NCBI GenBank assembly: GCA_002373775.1
Contig: DFJW01000061.1
Coordinates: forward strand, 39,769 to 103,768
From: Ruminococcus flavefaciens
Lineage (GTDB): Bacteria; Bacillota; Clostridia; Oscillospirales; Ruminococcaceae
Reading direction: 5' to 3'
DNA: 64,000 nucleotides
Shown: in pieces, positions 16,964 through 25,130 of the stretch
Layout: every line of letters starts with the position of its first letter
Position numbering within the stretch: position 1 is the stretch's first letter
Program-made: the position numbers and the translations under genes
The notes under the pieces: model-generated
The model's database searches: none
What the model was told of the DNA's origin: nothing
The model's input: the letters and a program-made list of their open reading frames with translations, nothing else

Positions 16964-17012
16964 CGCCCAAAACCTCTTTTCTATGTATATATTGTCCGTA
17001 TTATACACTTTG

Positions 17013-17042
17013 ATTTTAGCACAATGCTATAACTTTTGTCAA
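17013..17042 (-). promoter_or_regulatory. Promoter of the GH43-GH30 operon
   Basis: TTGACA and TAAAAT are separated by 18 nt on the minus strand, about 45 nt upstream of the GH43 start codon. It does not share the upstream element seen at the xylanase promoter. Confidence 0.65.
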
Positions 17043-17139
17043 TATATTACAAAGCATTTGTCCGGATATTTTTGAGATTTTTTTAATATGCCGCATATTT
17101 TACTTATTTTTATGTGTTTATGAGTCTATTGGTTCACAA

Positions 17140-17185
17140 AACAGAAACTGCCGGACCTGAAAATACAGATCCGGCAGTTTCTGTT
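17140..17185 (-). terminator. Terminator after the deacetylase gene
   Basis: A perfect 16-bp stem (AACAGAAACTGCCGGA and its complement, loop 14 nt) lies beyond the stop of the minus-strand PIG-L gene and is followed by TTG. It could also work in the other orientation. Confidence 0.8.
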
Positions 17186-17208
17186 GATGTATGCTGACGT
17201 GAAAGCTC

Positions 17209-17928
17209 TTATTCTTCAAAGCAGGTCCATTCTTCATAGCAGTTCATATGCTCGAACATATCAATGGTCCTTGACTGCGATCTATAGTATCCTTCAAGTC
17301 TTTCTTTGTATTCAAGCTGTTCCGGGGTTATCTTTGTCATTCCGCTTTCGTGATCCCCGATCGTCTTTTTGGTATAATACTTCCCGAAATAATATAATTT
17401 ACAGTTTCCTCTGTCAATTTTGTCTTTGTAAACATCAGTAACGATACTGCTCGTCATTTTGTGGTGGATGTGTCCGTACTCACCGTCAGGATTATGGGTG
17501 GCTATCAGTTTCCAGTCCTTGTACGTCATTACTTTTTCAACATCCTTGATTATGCCCGACTTGTTCTTGTTCCAGCTGTCCTTGTGGAAAAACGCCTTGT
17601 CCGGATAGCAAAGTATGATGCCGTCGTTCCCTGATTCCCGGATGACCTTCTCAAATTCCTTTCTGCGGACGCAGTTGTTGCCGTTGGTTATCACGACCAC
17701 AAAGTAACCGCCAGCCATAAGATGAGCACCGCCCCACAGTACCTCATCATCCGGATGTGCAACTATCATCAGCTTATCTGCACCGTCGATCCCGTGTTTC
17801 CTGAGTTCCTCATCCGTAAGCCTGCACACATGATAGGTGCTGTAGACGTAGGATACCACAACGCTGCACAGAATAAACAGGATCGAGATCAGCGCAACGA
17901 CAGTTCTCTTATGTATAAGTATTTTCAT
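17209..17928 (-). CDS. Membrane-anchored PIG-L/LmbE-type deacetylase
   Basis: This 239-residue protein has one N-terminal membrane helix (about 8-30) and then the PIG-L domain. The zinc/catalytic motif AHPDDE appears at about 58-63 and the third zinc His in GEYGHIHH near 155. Family members de-N-acetylate GlcNAc-containing substrates. The N-terminal anchor suggests it acts outside the membrane on a cell-surface glycan, which is inference. The start at MKILIHK follows GGGGGAAC. The gene appears monocistronic, between its own terminator and an AT-rich leader. Confidence 0.85.
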   Translation of the reverse strand: MKILIHKRTVVALISILFILCSVVVSYVYSTYHVCRLTDEELRKHGIDGADKLMIVAHPDDEVLWGGAHLMAGGYFVVVITNGNNCVRRKEFEKVIRESGNDGIILCYPDKAFFHKDSWNKNKSGIIKDVEKVMTYKDWKLIATHNPDGEYGHIHHKMTSSIVTDVYKDKIDRGNCKLYYFGKYYTKKTIGDHESGMTKITPEQLEYKERLEGYYRSQSRTIDMFEHMNCYEEWTCFEE

Positions 17929-18071
17929 AGTTCCCCCAAAAGATGATTCTTTATCCCTATATGTCATTATGTCTTCTTGCAAACAGTCAACTGCACGCTT
18001 AACTATACAATTATTCTACCACAAGTATACGTTTTTGTCAATAATCATCTCGCATTATGTCGAAAATGCTG

Positions 18072-18842
18072 TCATATATGTACCGGCTGCATTATCTGGA
18101 AGCTGAATTCCTCGTTTGCAAGCACGATCTTGTCACCGTCTATGATATGTGTCTGTTCAAGCGGCGAAAGTTCATGTCCGTTTACGTATGTCTTGTTCGT
18201 AGAACCCATGTCGCGTATGTAGTACATCCCGTCTCTGTTGATTATCTCGGCATGGCGGCGGCTGACTGTGCTGTTGTCCGGAATGCAGATGTCAGAATTG
18301 GTCTTGTCTTTGCCTATCCTTGTGACACTGCGGTCCAGCAGCATTCGCTCTCCGGTGGATACCCTTGTGATGTAAGCTCTCGGCAGTTCTTTCTCAAATA
18401 CCGGTTCAGGCTCATGTGCAAACGGGACTGCTTCCGACTTCTGCTGCGGTTCTTCACCCTGATATGCACCGCATCCGGTACAGTAAATCTGTCCGTCTTC
18501 AAGTATCTCCCCACACCGACGGCATACCGGCTTTACAGCCGGCTTCACTTCCGGCTCGGGTATCTGATGCACAGCAGGCTCTCCGTTCAGCTTTCCGAAA
18601 GGAGTACCGCACTGCTCGCAGAATCCGGTTCCTGCGAATCTCGGTGCTCCACATACCGGACAGCTGCCGACAGTTACCGGCTGCGGCTGTACTGCTGCAA
18701 ACTGAGGTGCAGCCTGCGGTATCACTCCGGTCTCAGAGCCGCATTTCGGACAGGATACAGCTCCCGGACGCAGCGGACGTCCGCAGCTCAGACACATTGT
18801 CCTCTGCATATATTTCCTGTACAGATTATCACTCAAATCCAT
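18072..18842 (-). CDS. Triple zinc-ribbon / FHA domain protein
   Basis: The 256-residue cytoplasmic protein carries three CxxC...CxxC zinc ribbons (CLSCGRPLRPGAVSCPKC; CPVCGAPRFAGTGFCEQC; CRRCGEILEDGQIYCTGC) within residues 15-130. A C-terminal FHA domain (about 160-250) has RIGKDKTNSDI, SRRHAEI and GSTNKTYVNG, the phosphothreonine-binding residues. It probably reads a Ser/Thr kinase signal. The predicted start site from its promoter lies near 18868, so the in-frame GTG at 18884 is excluded and ATG 18842 is chosen, although GGAG is unusually close to it. The TTG two codons later has better spacing and remains possible. Confidence 0.85.
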   Translation of the reverse strand: MDLSDNLYRKYMQRTMCLSCGRPLRPGAVSCPKCGSETGVIPQAAPQFAAVQPQPVTVGSCPVCGAPRFAGTGFCEQCGTPFGKLNGEPAVHQIPEPEVKPAVKPVCRRCGEILEDGQIYCTGCGAYQGEEPQQKSEAVPFAHEPEPVFEKELPRAYITRVSTGERMLLDRSVTRIGKDKTNSDICIPDNSTVSRRHAEIINRDGMYYIRDMGSTNKTYVNGHELSPLEQTHIIDGDKIVLANEEFSFQIMQPVHI

Positions 18843-18874
18843 CACTCCACTCAGAGTCTTCTCGTCTTTTCTAT

Positions 18875-18903
18875 ATTCTATCACAATACCACAGCAATGT
18901 CAA
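18875..18903 (-). promoter_or_regulatory. Promoter of the zinc-ribbon/FHA gene
   Basis: TTGACA and TAGAAT are separated by 17 nt on the minus strand. The predicted start site gives a leader of only about 25 nt. Confidence 0.75.
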
Positions 18904-18939
18904 TGTTATGACCTGCTATTCGACACTTTGTGATATGGC

Positions 18940-19032
18940 ATCGTGACGCTGCATCCCTGATCGCAGCATAGTTCTATAAATGATAAGTTTTTTTGCGCGT
19001 CTATTGCTCTTTCCGTAATTATTTGTTATAAT
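18940..19032 (+). repeat. Promoter-bearing dispersed repeat, copy A
   Basis: This ~93-bp element opens with TCGTGACGCTGC, contains AAGTTTTTTTGCGCGTC and ends with TTGCTC-N17-TATAAT (19004-19032). It aligns almost without gaps with a copy at 60385-60478 (reverse strand) and with the tandem copies at 60595-60828. Here it supplies the promoter of the metallophosphoesterase gene (start 19059). Confidence 0.8.
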
Positions 19033-19058
19033 TATAAAAAAACGAAAGGATAACTGTT

Positions 19059-20156
19059 ATGATGTGGATAATTATACTGGTGCTCGTGCTGATCGCGGCT
19101 ATAGGCGGACTTATCTATCTTATACGCGGATTCAGGCGATTCAGCTTCATCAAAGAACTCGGAAACAGGAGCAAACCGCTTTCTTGGGCGGTAACTCTGC
19201 TGCCGTTCGCAGGCATTGCCTGCTTTGCTTTCATCAATGTATGGTCGGTGATGATAGTACTCATTCATCTTTTCTTCTTCTGGCTGGCTGCCGATCTGAT
19301 AGGCAAACTTATCCGCAGATGTCTGAAAAAAGAACGCAGACGCAACATCGAAGGCTGTATAGCTATCGTTTTTACTGCCGCATATCTCGGAATCGGCTGG
19401 TACATGGCGCATCATGTGTTCCGCACTGAATACTCGTTCACAACTTCTAAGGATATAGGAGGAGACTCCCTCAGGATAGTGGAGATAGCTGATCTGCATC
19501 TCGGCATTACTCTCGACGGTGATCAGTTCGAGGAACAGTGCAGGCGCATAGACAGCGAATCGCCTGACGTGGTCATAGTTGCCGGCGATTTCGTGGATGA
19601 TGAGTCAGAAAAAGATGATATGATAACTGCATGCAGTGCCCTCGGAAATATAGATACAGATTACGGCGTGTACTTCATATTCGGCAATCACGATAAGGGT
19701 TACTACAACAGCCGCGATTTTTCAGCTGACGATCTCCGCGCTGAACTCGAAAAAAACGGCGTCATCATTCTTGAAGACGAGTGTGTGCTTGTGAACGATT
19801 CCTTCTACATAATCGGCAGACAGGACAAGTCCGAAGACGAACGTGCTCCGATGTCTGAACTCATAAAAGATACAGACGATTCAAAGTATGTCATCGTTGC
19901 AGATCATCAGCCTAACGACTACGCAAATGAAGCTGATGCAGGAGCTGACCTTGTTCTCTCAGGTCATACCCATGGCGGTCACGTTTTCCCTGCCGGTCAG
20001 ATCGGTCTGCTGATCGGTGCAAATGACCGCATCTACGGAACCGAGACTCGCGGCAGCACAGATTTCGTCGTGACATCCGGCATATCCGGGTGGGCTATCC
20101 CCTTCAAGACCGGCACATTCTCAGAATATGTAGTTATTGACATAAAAAAAGAATGA
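19059..20156 (+). CDS. Membrane metallophosphoesterase (YkuE-like)
   Basis: The 365-residue protein has three N-terminal membrane helices (about 2-22, 45-65 and 68-88; another near 105-125 is possible). It then has a calcineurin-type phosphoesterase domain with EIADLHLG, VIVAGDFVDD, FGNHDKGYY, VADHQP and SGHTHGGH, all five metal/phosphate motifs. Relatives act on phospholipid or UDP-diacylglucosamine-type substrates at the membrane; the substrate here is unknown. RBS AAAGGA precedes the first ATG. Its stop codon abuts the stop of the convergent SDR gene with no gap and no terminator. Confidence 0.88.
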   Translation: MMWIIILVLVLIAAIGGLIYLIRGFRRFSFIKELGNRSKPLSWAVTLLPFAGIACFAFINVWSVMIVLIHLFFFWLAADLIGKLIRRCLKKERRRNIEGCIAIVFTAAYLGIGWYMAHHVFRTEYSFTTSKDIGGDSLRIVEIADLHLGITLDGDQFEEQCRRIDSESPDVVIVAGDFVDDESEKDDMITACSALGNIDTDYGVYFIFGNHDKGYYNSRDFSADDLRAELEKNGVIILEDECVLVNDSFYIIGRQDKSEDERAPMSELIKDTDDSKYVIVADHQPNDYANEADAGADLVLSGHTHGGHVFPAGQIGLLIGANDRIYGTETRGSTDFVVTSGISGWAIPFKTGTFSEYVVIDIKKE

Positions 20157-20948
20157 TTATTTTCCGTAGACCATGTACAGCAGCTTGTTCTTTGCTCCGC
20201 TCGGCAGGATACGGTCAAGCATGCAGGCAGCTTTGTATCCTAAACCCATGGTGTAAAGCGGCTTGACCTTCTTTTTGCCCACAAGCTTCATGATATATCC
20301 TGCAACTTCATCGGTGCTGTAGCCGTTCTGTTCATCATGCTCCATGACTGCAACAGAACGGCTTATTCTTCCGCCGTATTCTTCGTCGCCTTCTATCGAC
20401 TTGCTGCGCGCAGAGGTAAAGCCTGTTTTTGCGTCTCCAAGCATGACTGCACACACCTGTACGCCATAAGGTCTCAACTCGTTCGCGAGACCGCAGGTAT
20501 AGGAATTTATGCCCGCCTTCGTGACAGAATACCATATCTGGAACGGTATCGGCATTACTGCTGCAACGCTGCTGATATTTATTATCAGTCCCCTCTTATG
20601 CCTGCGCATATAAGGTGCAGCTGCTTTGCATACATTTGCCGTTCCCACAAGATTAACGTCAAGCTGCCGCATTACTTCGTCGTGCTCTGTGAACTCAGCC
20701 GCTCCCGAAATACCGAATCCGGCACAGTTCACTACAAGATCAATATGCTGTTCTTTATCGTATATCTCAGACATGAGCTTTATGATACCTGCTTCGTCCG
20801 TTACGTCGGCTTTGCAGTGTATGATCCCTTCTGCACTGCTGTCACGTCTTGAAAGCTCATACACCTTCCATCCGGATTTTCTGAGTTGTTTCGTAAGAGC
20901 AAGTCCTATGCCGCTGCTTCCGCCTGTTACTACTGCTGTCCTTTTCAT
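20157..20948 (-). CDS. Short-chain dehydrogenase/reductase
   Basis: This is a 263-residue Rossmann enzyme of the classical SDR family. It has the nucleotide-binding motif TGGSSGIG (residues 8-15), NCAGFG, the catalytic Ser of INISSVAA, and YSVTKAG with the Tyr-x3-Lys pair. Charged Arg after the second strand (YELSRRD) suggests NADP(H). The substrate is not predictable. The start at MKRTAVVTGG lies eight bases after GGAG. It has its own promoter (21009-21037) and ends tail-to-tail with the phosphoesterase gene. Confidence 0.88.
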   Translation of the reverse strand: MKRTAVVTGGSSGIGLALTKQLRKSGWKVYELSRRDSSAEGIIHCKADVTDEAGIIKLMSEIYDKEQHIDLVVNCAGFGISGAAEFTEHDEVMRQLDVNLVGTANVCKAAAPYMRRHKRGLIINISSVAAVMPIPFQIWYSVTKAGINSYTCGLANELRPYGVQVCAVMLGDAKTGFTSARSKSIEGDEEYGGRISRSVAVMEHDEQNGYSTDEVAGYIMKLVGKKKVKPLYTMGLGYKAACMLDRILPSGAKNKLLYMVYGK

Positions 20949-21008
20949 ATTTATCACTCCGTATCACTGCCGGCACTGCTGTACAGTCCGGCGCATCATA
21001 ATAATACC

Positions 21009-21037
21009 ATTATACCATAAGCACCGAACCGCTGCAA
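21009..21037 (-). promoter_or_regulatory. Promoter of the SDR gene
   Basis: TTGCAG and TATAAT are separated by exactly 17 nt on the minus strand, about 60 nt ahead of the SDR start. This shows the SDR gene need not depend on the upstream small-RNA promoter. Confidence 0.75.
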
Positions 21038-21070
21038 TCTCTATGTTAGCCAAAGCTAATATTCGGATAC

Positions 21071-21181
21071 AAAAAAATCCGCCTGCGCGGTATTTCCTGC
21101 ATCTTTATTTAGAGACCGATACCGCTGAACACGCGGCACCGATCTCAATGAGAGGGCATAAATATAACAATTGTATATCCT
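21071..21181 (-). ncRNA. Candidate structured small RNA (~110 nt)
   Basis: This minus-strand unit lies in the gap between the decarboxylase operon and the SDR gene and has no convincing reading frame. It contains a continuous 14-bp helix (21112-21125 with 21133-21146; arms GAGACCGATACCGC and GCGGCACCGATCTC). The three non-Watson-Crick positions are all G-U wobbles, and the loop is 7 nt. A shorter 5' dyad around ACAATTGT precedes it, and it ends in a GC-rich hairpin (CCGC-GCAG-GCGG) followed by seven U residues. A promoter with 17-nt spacing lies directly upstream. I do not recognise it as a known RNA class. Confidence 0.6.
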
Positions 21182-21187
21182 ACAATT

Positions 21188-21249
21188 ATTTTACTATATT
21201 AAAATCATATCCACAACCCATAATCTGCATATAAGGTGGACAAAACGAA
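21188..21249 (-). promoter_or_regulatory. Small-RNA promoter with upstream element shared with the xylanase promoter
   Basis: On the minus strand TTGTGG is followed after 17 nt by TAAAAT. Positions 21189-21249 align without gaps with 45703-45763: by hand count 48 of 61 bases match, and 30 of 36 in the part upstream of the spacer. The -35 and -10 register is identical in both. This suggests a common activator site. Confidence 0.6.
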
Positions 21250-21266
21250 TATCATTTTGCATAAGT

Positions 21267-21300
21267 AAAGGCACCTCACTGAGGTGCCTTTGAGTTTTTT
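21267..21300 (-). terminator. Terminator of the oxaloacetate decarboxylase operon
   Basis: The 11-bp stem AAAGGCACCTC / GAGGTGCCTTT has a 3-nt loop. It lies just past the oadB stop codon. The better T-run (GAGTTTTTT) is on the plus-strand side, so it may act in both directions. Confidence 0.7.
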
Positions 21301-21301
21301 A

Positions 21302-22522
<1,221 letters not shown>

Positions 22523-22535
22523 TCTGCTGCCCTCC

Positions 22536-22937
22536 TTATGCGATAACGACCAGCGGTGCACCTGTGTCTACAACTGCGCCCTTGCTTGTTACCACCTGTG
22601 CAACAGTGCCGTCCTTGGGGGATACAATCTCGTTTTCCATTTTCATAGCTTCGAGGATAACAAGTATCTGTCCTGCCTTTACTGTATCGCCCTGCTTTAC
22701 GTCAACACGGATGATGTTGCCGGGCATAGGAGCTTCAACAGTCTCGCCGGCTGCAAGATTTACAGGAGCAGCAGGCGCAGGTGCAGCTGCCGGTGCTGCG
22801 GCAGCCGGTGCTGCTGCGGGTGCAGCTGCGGCAGCCGGTGCAGGTGCGAGTGCCTCATACTCATCAAGCAGAACAGCCTTGCCCTGCTCGACCTCTACTT
22901 CATATGTCTTACCGTTAAGAGTAACTTTATACTTCAT
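22536..22937 (-). CDS. Biotin carboxyl carrier subunit of the decarboxylase
   Basis: The 133-residue carrier has an N-terminal beta segment (KVTLNGKTYEVEVEQG), an Ala/Pro-rich flexible linker (about 33-62) and a biotinyl domain with the canonical EAMKMENE, whose Lys is biotinylated. It shuttles CO2 from the carboxyltransferase to the membrane beta subunit. In many OAD pumps this domain is fused to OadA; here it is a separate protein, as in methylmalonyl-CoA decarboxylase. RBS AAGGAGG; the gene starts three nt after the gamma-subunit gene. Confidence 0.93.
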   Translation of the reverse strand: MKYKVTLNGKTYEVEVEQGKAVLLDEYEALAPAPAAAAAPAAAPAAAAPAAAPAPAAPVNLAAGETVEAPMPGNIIRVDVKQGDTVKAGQILVILEAMKMENEIVSPKDGTVAQVVTSKGAVVDTGAPLVVIA

Positions 22938-22939
22938 TG

Positions 22940-23356
22940 TTATTTGACCTCCTTAATGGAAATAAAGTGCAGTTCATTCAGAGGCTTCTGCATCTTATCA
23001 GCTACTATAGCCATTATCATTGCAGCCTCCTTGTCCGGCACGTCAAAAAGCTTTACATGACCGGCTGAACCCGGTGCAAGCTTCTGTTCAGCGGGAGCTG
23101 GTGCGGAAGCTGCGGCCGGCAGCTGCTCTGCATTCTTCTTTTCAGCCTCAGCAGCAGCTTTTGCCTTGGCATCCTTTGACTTGAAATATGCGCCTGTGCA
23201 GTAAAGAACGCACATCAGTATAACAAGTCCGAAGAATACTACTGCATAGCCGAAGACAGCAGTTACTCCTGCTTCACCTATTGAAAGCTCCTTGGCAGCT
23301 TCGGTGGTCACCTCAGTGATCTCCTCGATGCTTTCGGTTAAAGTTGCGTCAATCAT
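22940..23356 (-). CDS. Decarboxylase gamma/delta (OadG-like) membrane subunit
   Basis: The 138-residue protein has one N-terminal membrane helix (about 30-52) and a charged, Ala/Pro-rich cytoplasmic tail, the usual layout of OadG/MmdD. The tail ends with MIMAIVADKMQKPLNELHFISIKEV. The subunit tethers the carboxyltransferase and carrier to the membrane beta subunit. RBS AAGGAGG lies seven bases before ATG. Operon position between oadA and the carrier gene supports the assignment over a generic membrane protein. Confidence 0.85.
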   Translation of the reverse strand: MIDATLTESIEEITEVTTEAAKELSIGEAGVTAVFGYAVVFFGLVILMCVLYCTGAYFKSKDAKAKAAAEAEKKNAEQLPAAASAPAPAEQKLAPGSAGHVKLFDVPDKEAAMIMAIVADKMQKPLNELHFISIKEVK

Positions 23357-23367
23357 ATGCTGCCTCC

Positions 23368-24765
23368 TTACATTTCCTCAATAGTGTAAACAGCCTCGTT
23401 TTCTTCCTTAGCCTTGCGGTCCTTGAGGAATTTAAGAGTCTGATCGGGATAGCAGATATAGCTCATTACATCCTCTTCACTGCGGCAGAGATCACCGAGT
23501 GCTTCTCTTGATGCTGCGAATTCTTCGCCTGTGCGCTTCTGATCCTCGATACGGCAGTCTACAGGCTGTGCATCACCGAGCACCTTCTTGCTGAGCTCAG
23601 CATCAATAGGTGCAGGTGCGATACCGTATTCGCCCTTGATATAGTTCTTTACTTCCTTGGAGATGTTCTTGTATCTCTCGCCGACAAGTACATTTGTTAC
23701 TGCCTGATTGCCTACCATCTGTGAAAGAGGTGTTACCAGCGGAGGATATCCGAGGTCAGCTCTTACCTTCGGGATCTCAGCAAGTGCAGCATCGAACTTG
23801 TCCATTGCGTGCATGTCTGTAAGGTTTGCGATCATGTTGGAGAGCATACCGCCGGGAACCTTGTATACAAGTGCCTGTGCATCTGTTGCAAGGCTCTTGG
23901 GATTGAGCTGACCGTTGTCGATATACTTCTGCTTGATAGGCTTGAAGTAGTCGTTTACCTTGTTGATGACTTCTTCATTCAGTCCGCAGTCGATGCCGTA
24001 CTGCTGAAGGGCATAGAACATCGTCTCTGTTGCAGGCTGTGATGTACCGCCTGAGAAGCATGATGTTGCTGTGTCGATAACATCAATGCCGGACTCTATA
24101 GCCTTTGTGAGTGTCATGTAAGCCATACCTGTTGTGCAGTGTGTATGGAGTATGAGTGTCATGTCACCGATAGCATCCTTGATGCCCTTGATGAGATGCT
24201 CTGCCTCATAGGGCGACATTGTACCTGCCATATCCTTCAGGCAGATAGTATCGAAGCCCATTGTCTTGAGTTCCTTGCACATCTCGATGTACTTCTCAAC
24301 TGTATGTACAGGGCTCTGGGTGTATGAGATACATCCGGAAGCGATAGTCTTTTCAGTTGCATACTTCTTAGTTGCGTTGAGAGCTGTCTCTATGTTGCGG
24401 AAGTCATTGAGCGCATCGAAGATACGGATAACGTCGATGCCGTTCTTGATAGAAAGCTCTATGAACTTCTCAACTACGTCGTCATGGTAGTGCTTGTATC
24501 CGAGAAGGTTCTGACCTCTCAGGAGCATCTGGAGACGGCTGTTGGGAAGGTGCTTTCTGAGTCCGCGGAGTCTCTCCCACGGATCTTCGCCAAGATATCT
24601 GAGGCAGGAATCAAATGTAGCTCCTCCCCAGCATTCGATAGAATAGTATCCAGCCTTGTCCATCTCATCGAGGATGCCCTCGTAATCTGAATAAGGCAGA
24701 CGTGTTGCCATGAGTGACTGGTTAGCGTCACGCAGGACAGTTTCTGTCAGTTGCACTTTTTTCAT
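23368..24765 (-). CDS. oadA: Oxaloacetate decarboxylase carboxyltransferase subunit
   Basis: The 465-residue cytoplasmic subunit transfers the carboxyl group of oxaloacetate to biotin, giving pyruvate. Motifs are TETVLRDANQSL (metal-binding Asp), the LLRGQN stretch, FDTICLKDMAG (the carboxylated Lys) and LHTHCTTG (the HxH metal ligands). The carboxyltransferase type points to oxaloacetate rather than methylmalonyl-CoA. Length is short because the biotinyl domain is encoded separately. The start at MKKVQLTETV follows AGGAGG. It heads the four-gene pump operon. Confidence 0.93.
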   Translation of the reverse strand: MKKVQLTETVLRDANQSLMATRLPYSDYEGILDEMDKAGYYSIECWGGATFDSCLRYLGEDPWERLRGLRKHLPNSRLQMLLRGQNLLGYKHYHDDVVEKFIELSIKNGIDVIRIFDALNDFRNIETALNATKKYATEKTIASGCISYTQSPVHTVEKYIEMCKELKTMGFDTICLKDMAGTMSPYEAEHLIKGIKDAIGDMTLILHTHCTTGMAYMTLTKAIESGIDVIDTATSCFSGGTSQPATETMFYALQQYGIDCGLNEEVINKVNDYFKPIKQKYIDNGQLNPKSLATDAQALVYKVPGGMLSNMIANLTDMHAMDKFDAALAEIPKVRADLGYPPLVTPLSQMVGNQAVTNVLVGERYKNISKEVKNYIKGEYGIAPAPIDAELSKKVLGDAQPVDCRIEDQKRTGEEFAASREALGDLCRSEEDVMSYICYPDQTLKFLKDRKAKEENEAVYTIEEM

Positions 24766-25025
24766 GTACAATCCTCCTAATAATAATCTGCATAGCAGAA
24801 AGAATACCAAATGGTCAGATTGCGTCTTTGCAAAAAAACCAATCAAAATTAATTATACCACAAACGAAATCAAATTTCCACTGTTTCGGGTGATTTTTTC
24901 ACCTGTTTTGATATGCACAATAATACTTATTTTCGAAGCAGGGCACAACACTATAGTGAACATCGCCCGATGTCACGTCAAAAATAATGTCTGACTGCAC
25001 AAAAAAATGCGAATATTAGTATACA
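24766..25025. promoter_or_regulatory. Divergent control region, oad operon / pectate lyase
   Basis: This AT-rich gap has a TATAAT (minus strand, 24857-24852) with an extended TGTGG but a poor -35 for the oad operon. It also has a perfect dyad ACATCG-CC-CGATGT (24960-24973), a possible operator between the two divergent units. No gene is visible. Confidence 0.45.
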
Positions 25026-25054
25026 TTGACCATTTAGCAAGCCTATGTTATAAT
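25026..25054 (+). promoter_or_regulatory. Promoter of the pectate lyase gene
   Basis: TTGACC and TATAAT are separated by 17 nt, followed by a leader of about 70 nt and the ribosome site AAGGGGGAA before the ATG at 25131. Confidence 0.8.
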
Positions 25055-25130
25055 AATTATGGTAAAATTATCGCTTATGTACTTAACATGCAAGATCACA
25101 TCTCATGTTCATGTAAGGGGGAATATTAAA

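Noticed and set aside
21070-21100. Short peptide frame MQEIPRRR... at the end of the small-RNA candidate
   Set aside because: No Shine-Dalgarno precedes it and its start lies within the terminator hairpin region.
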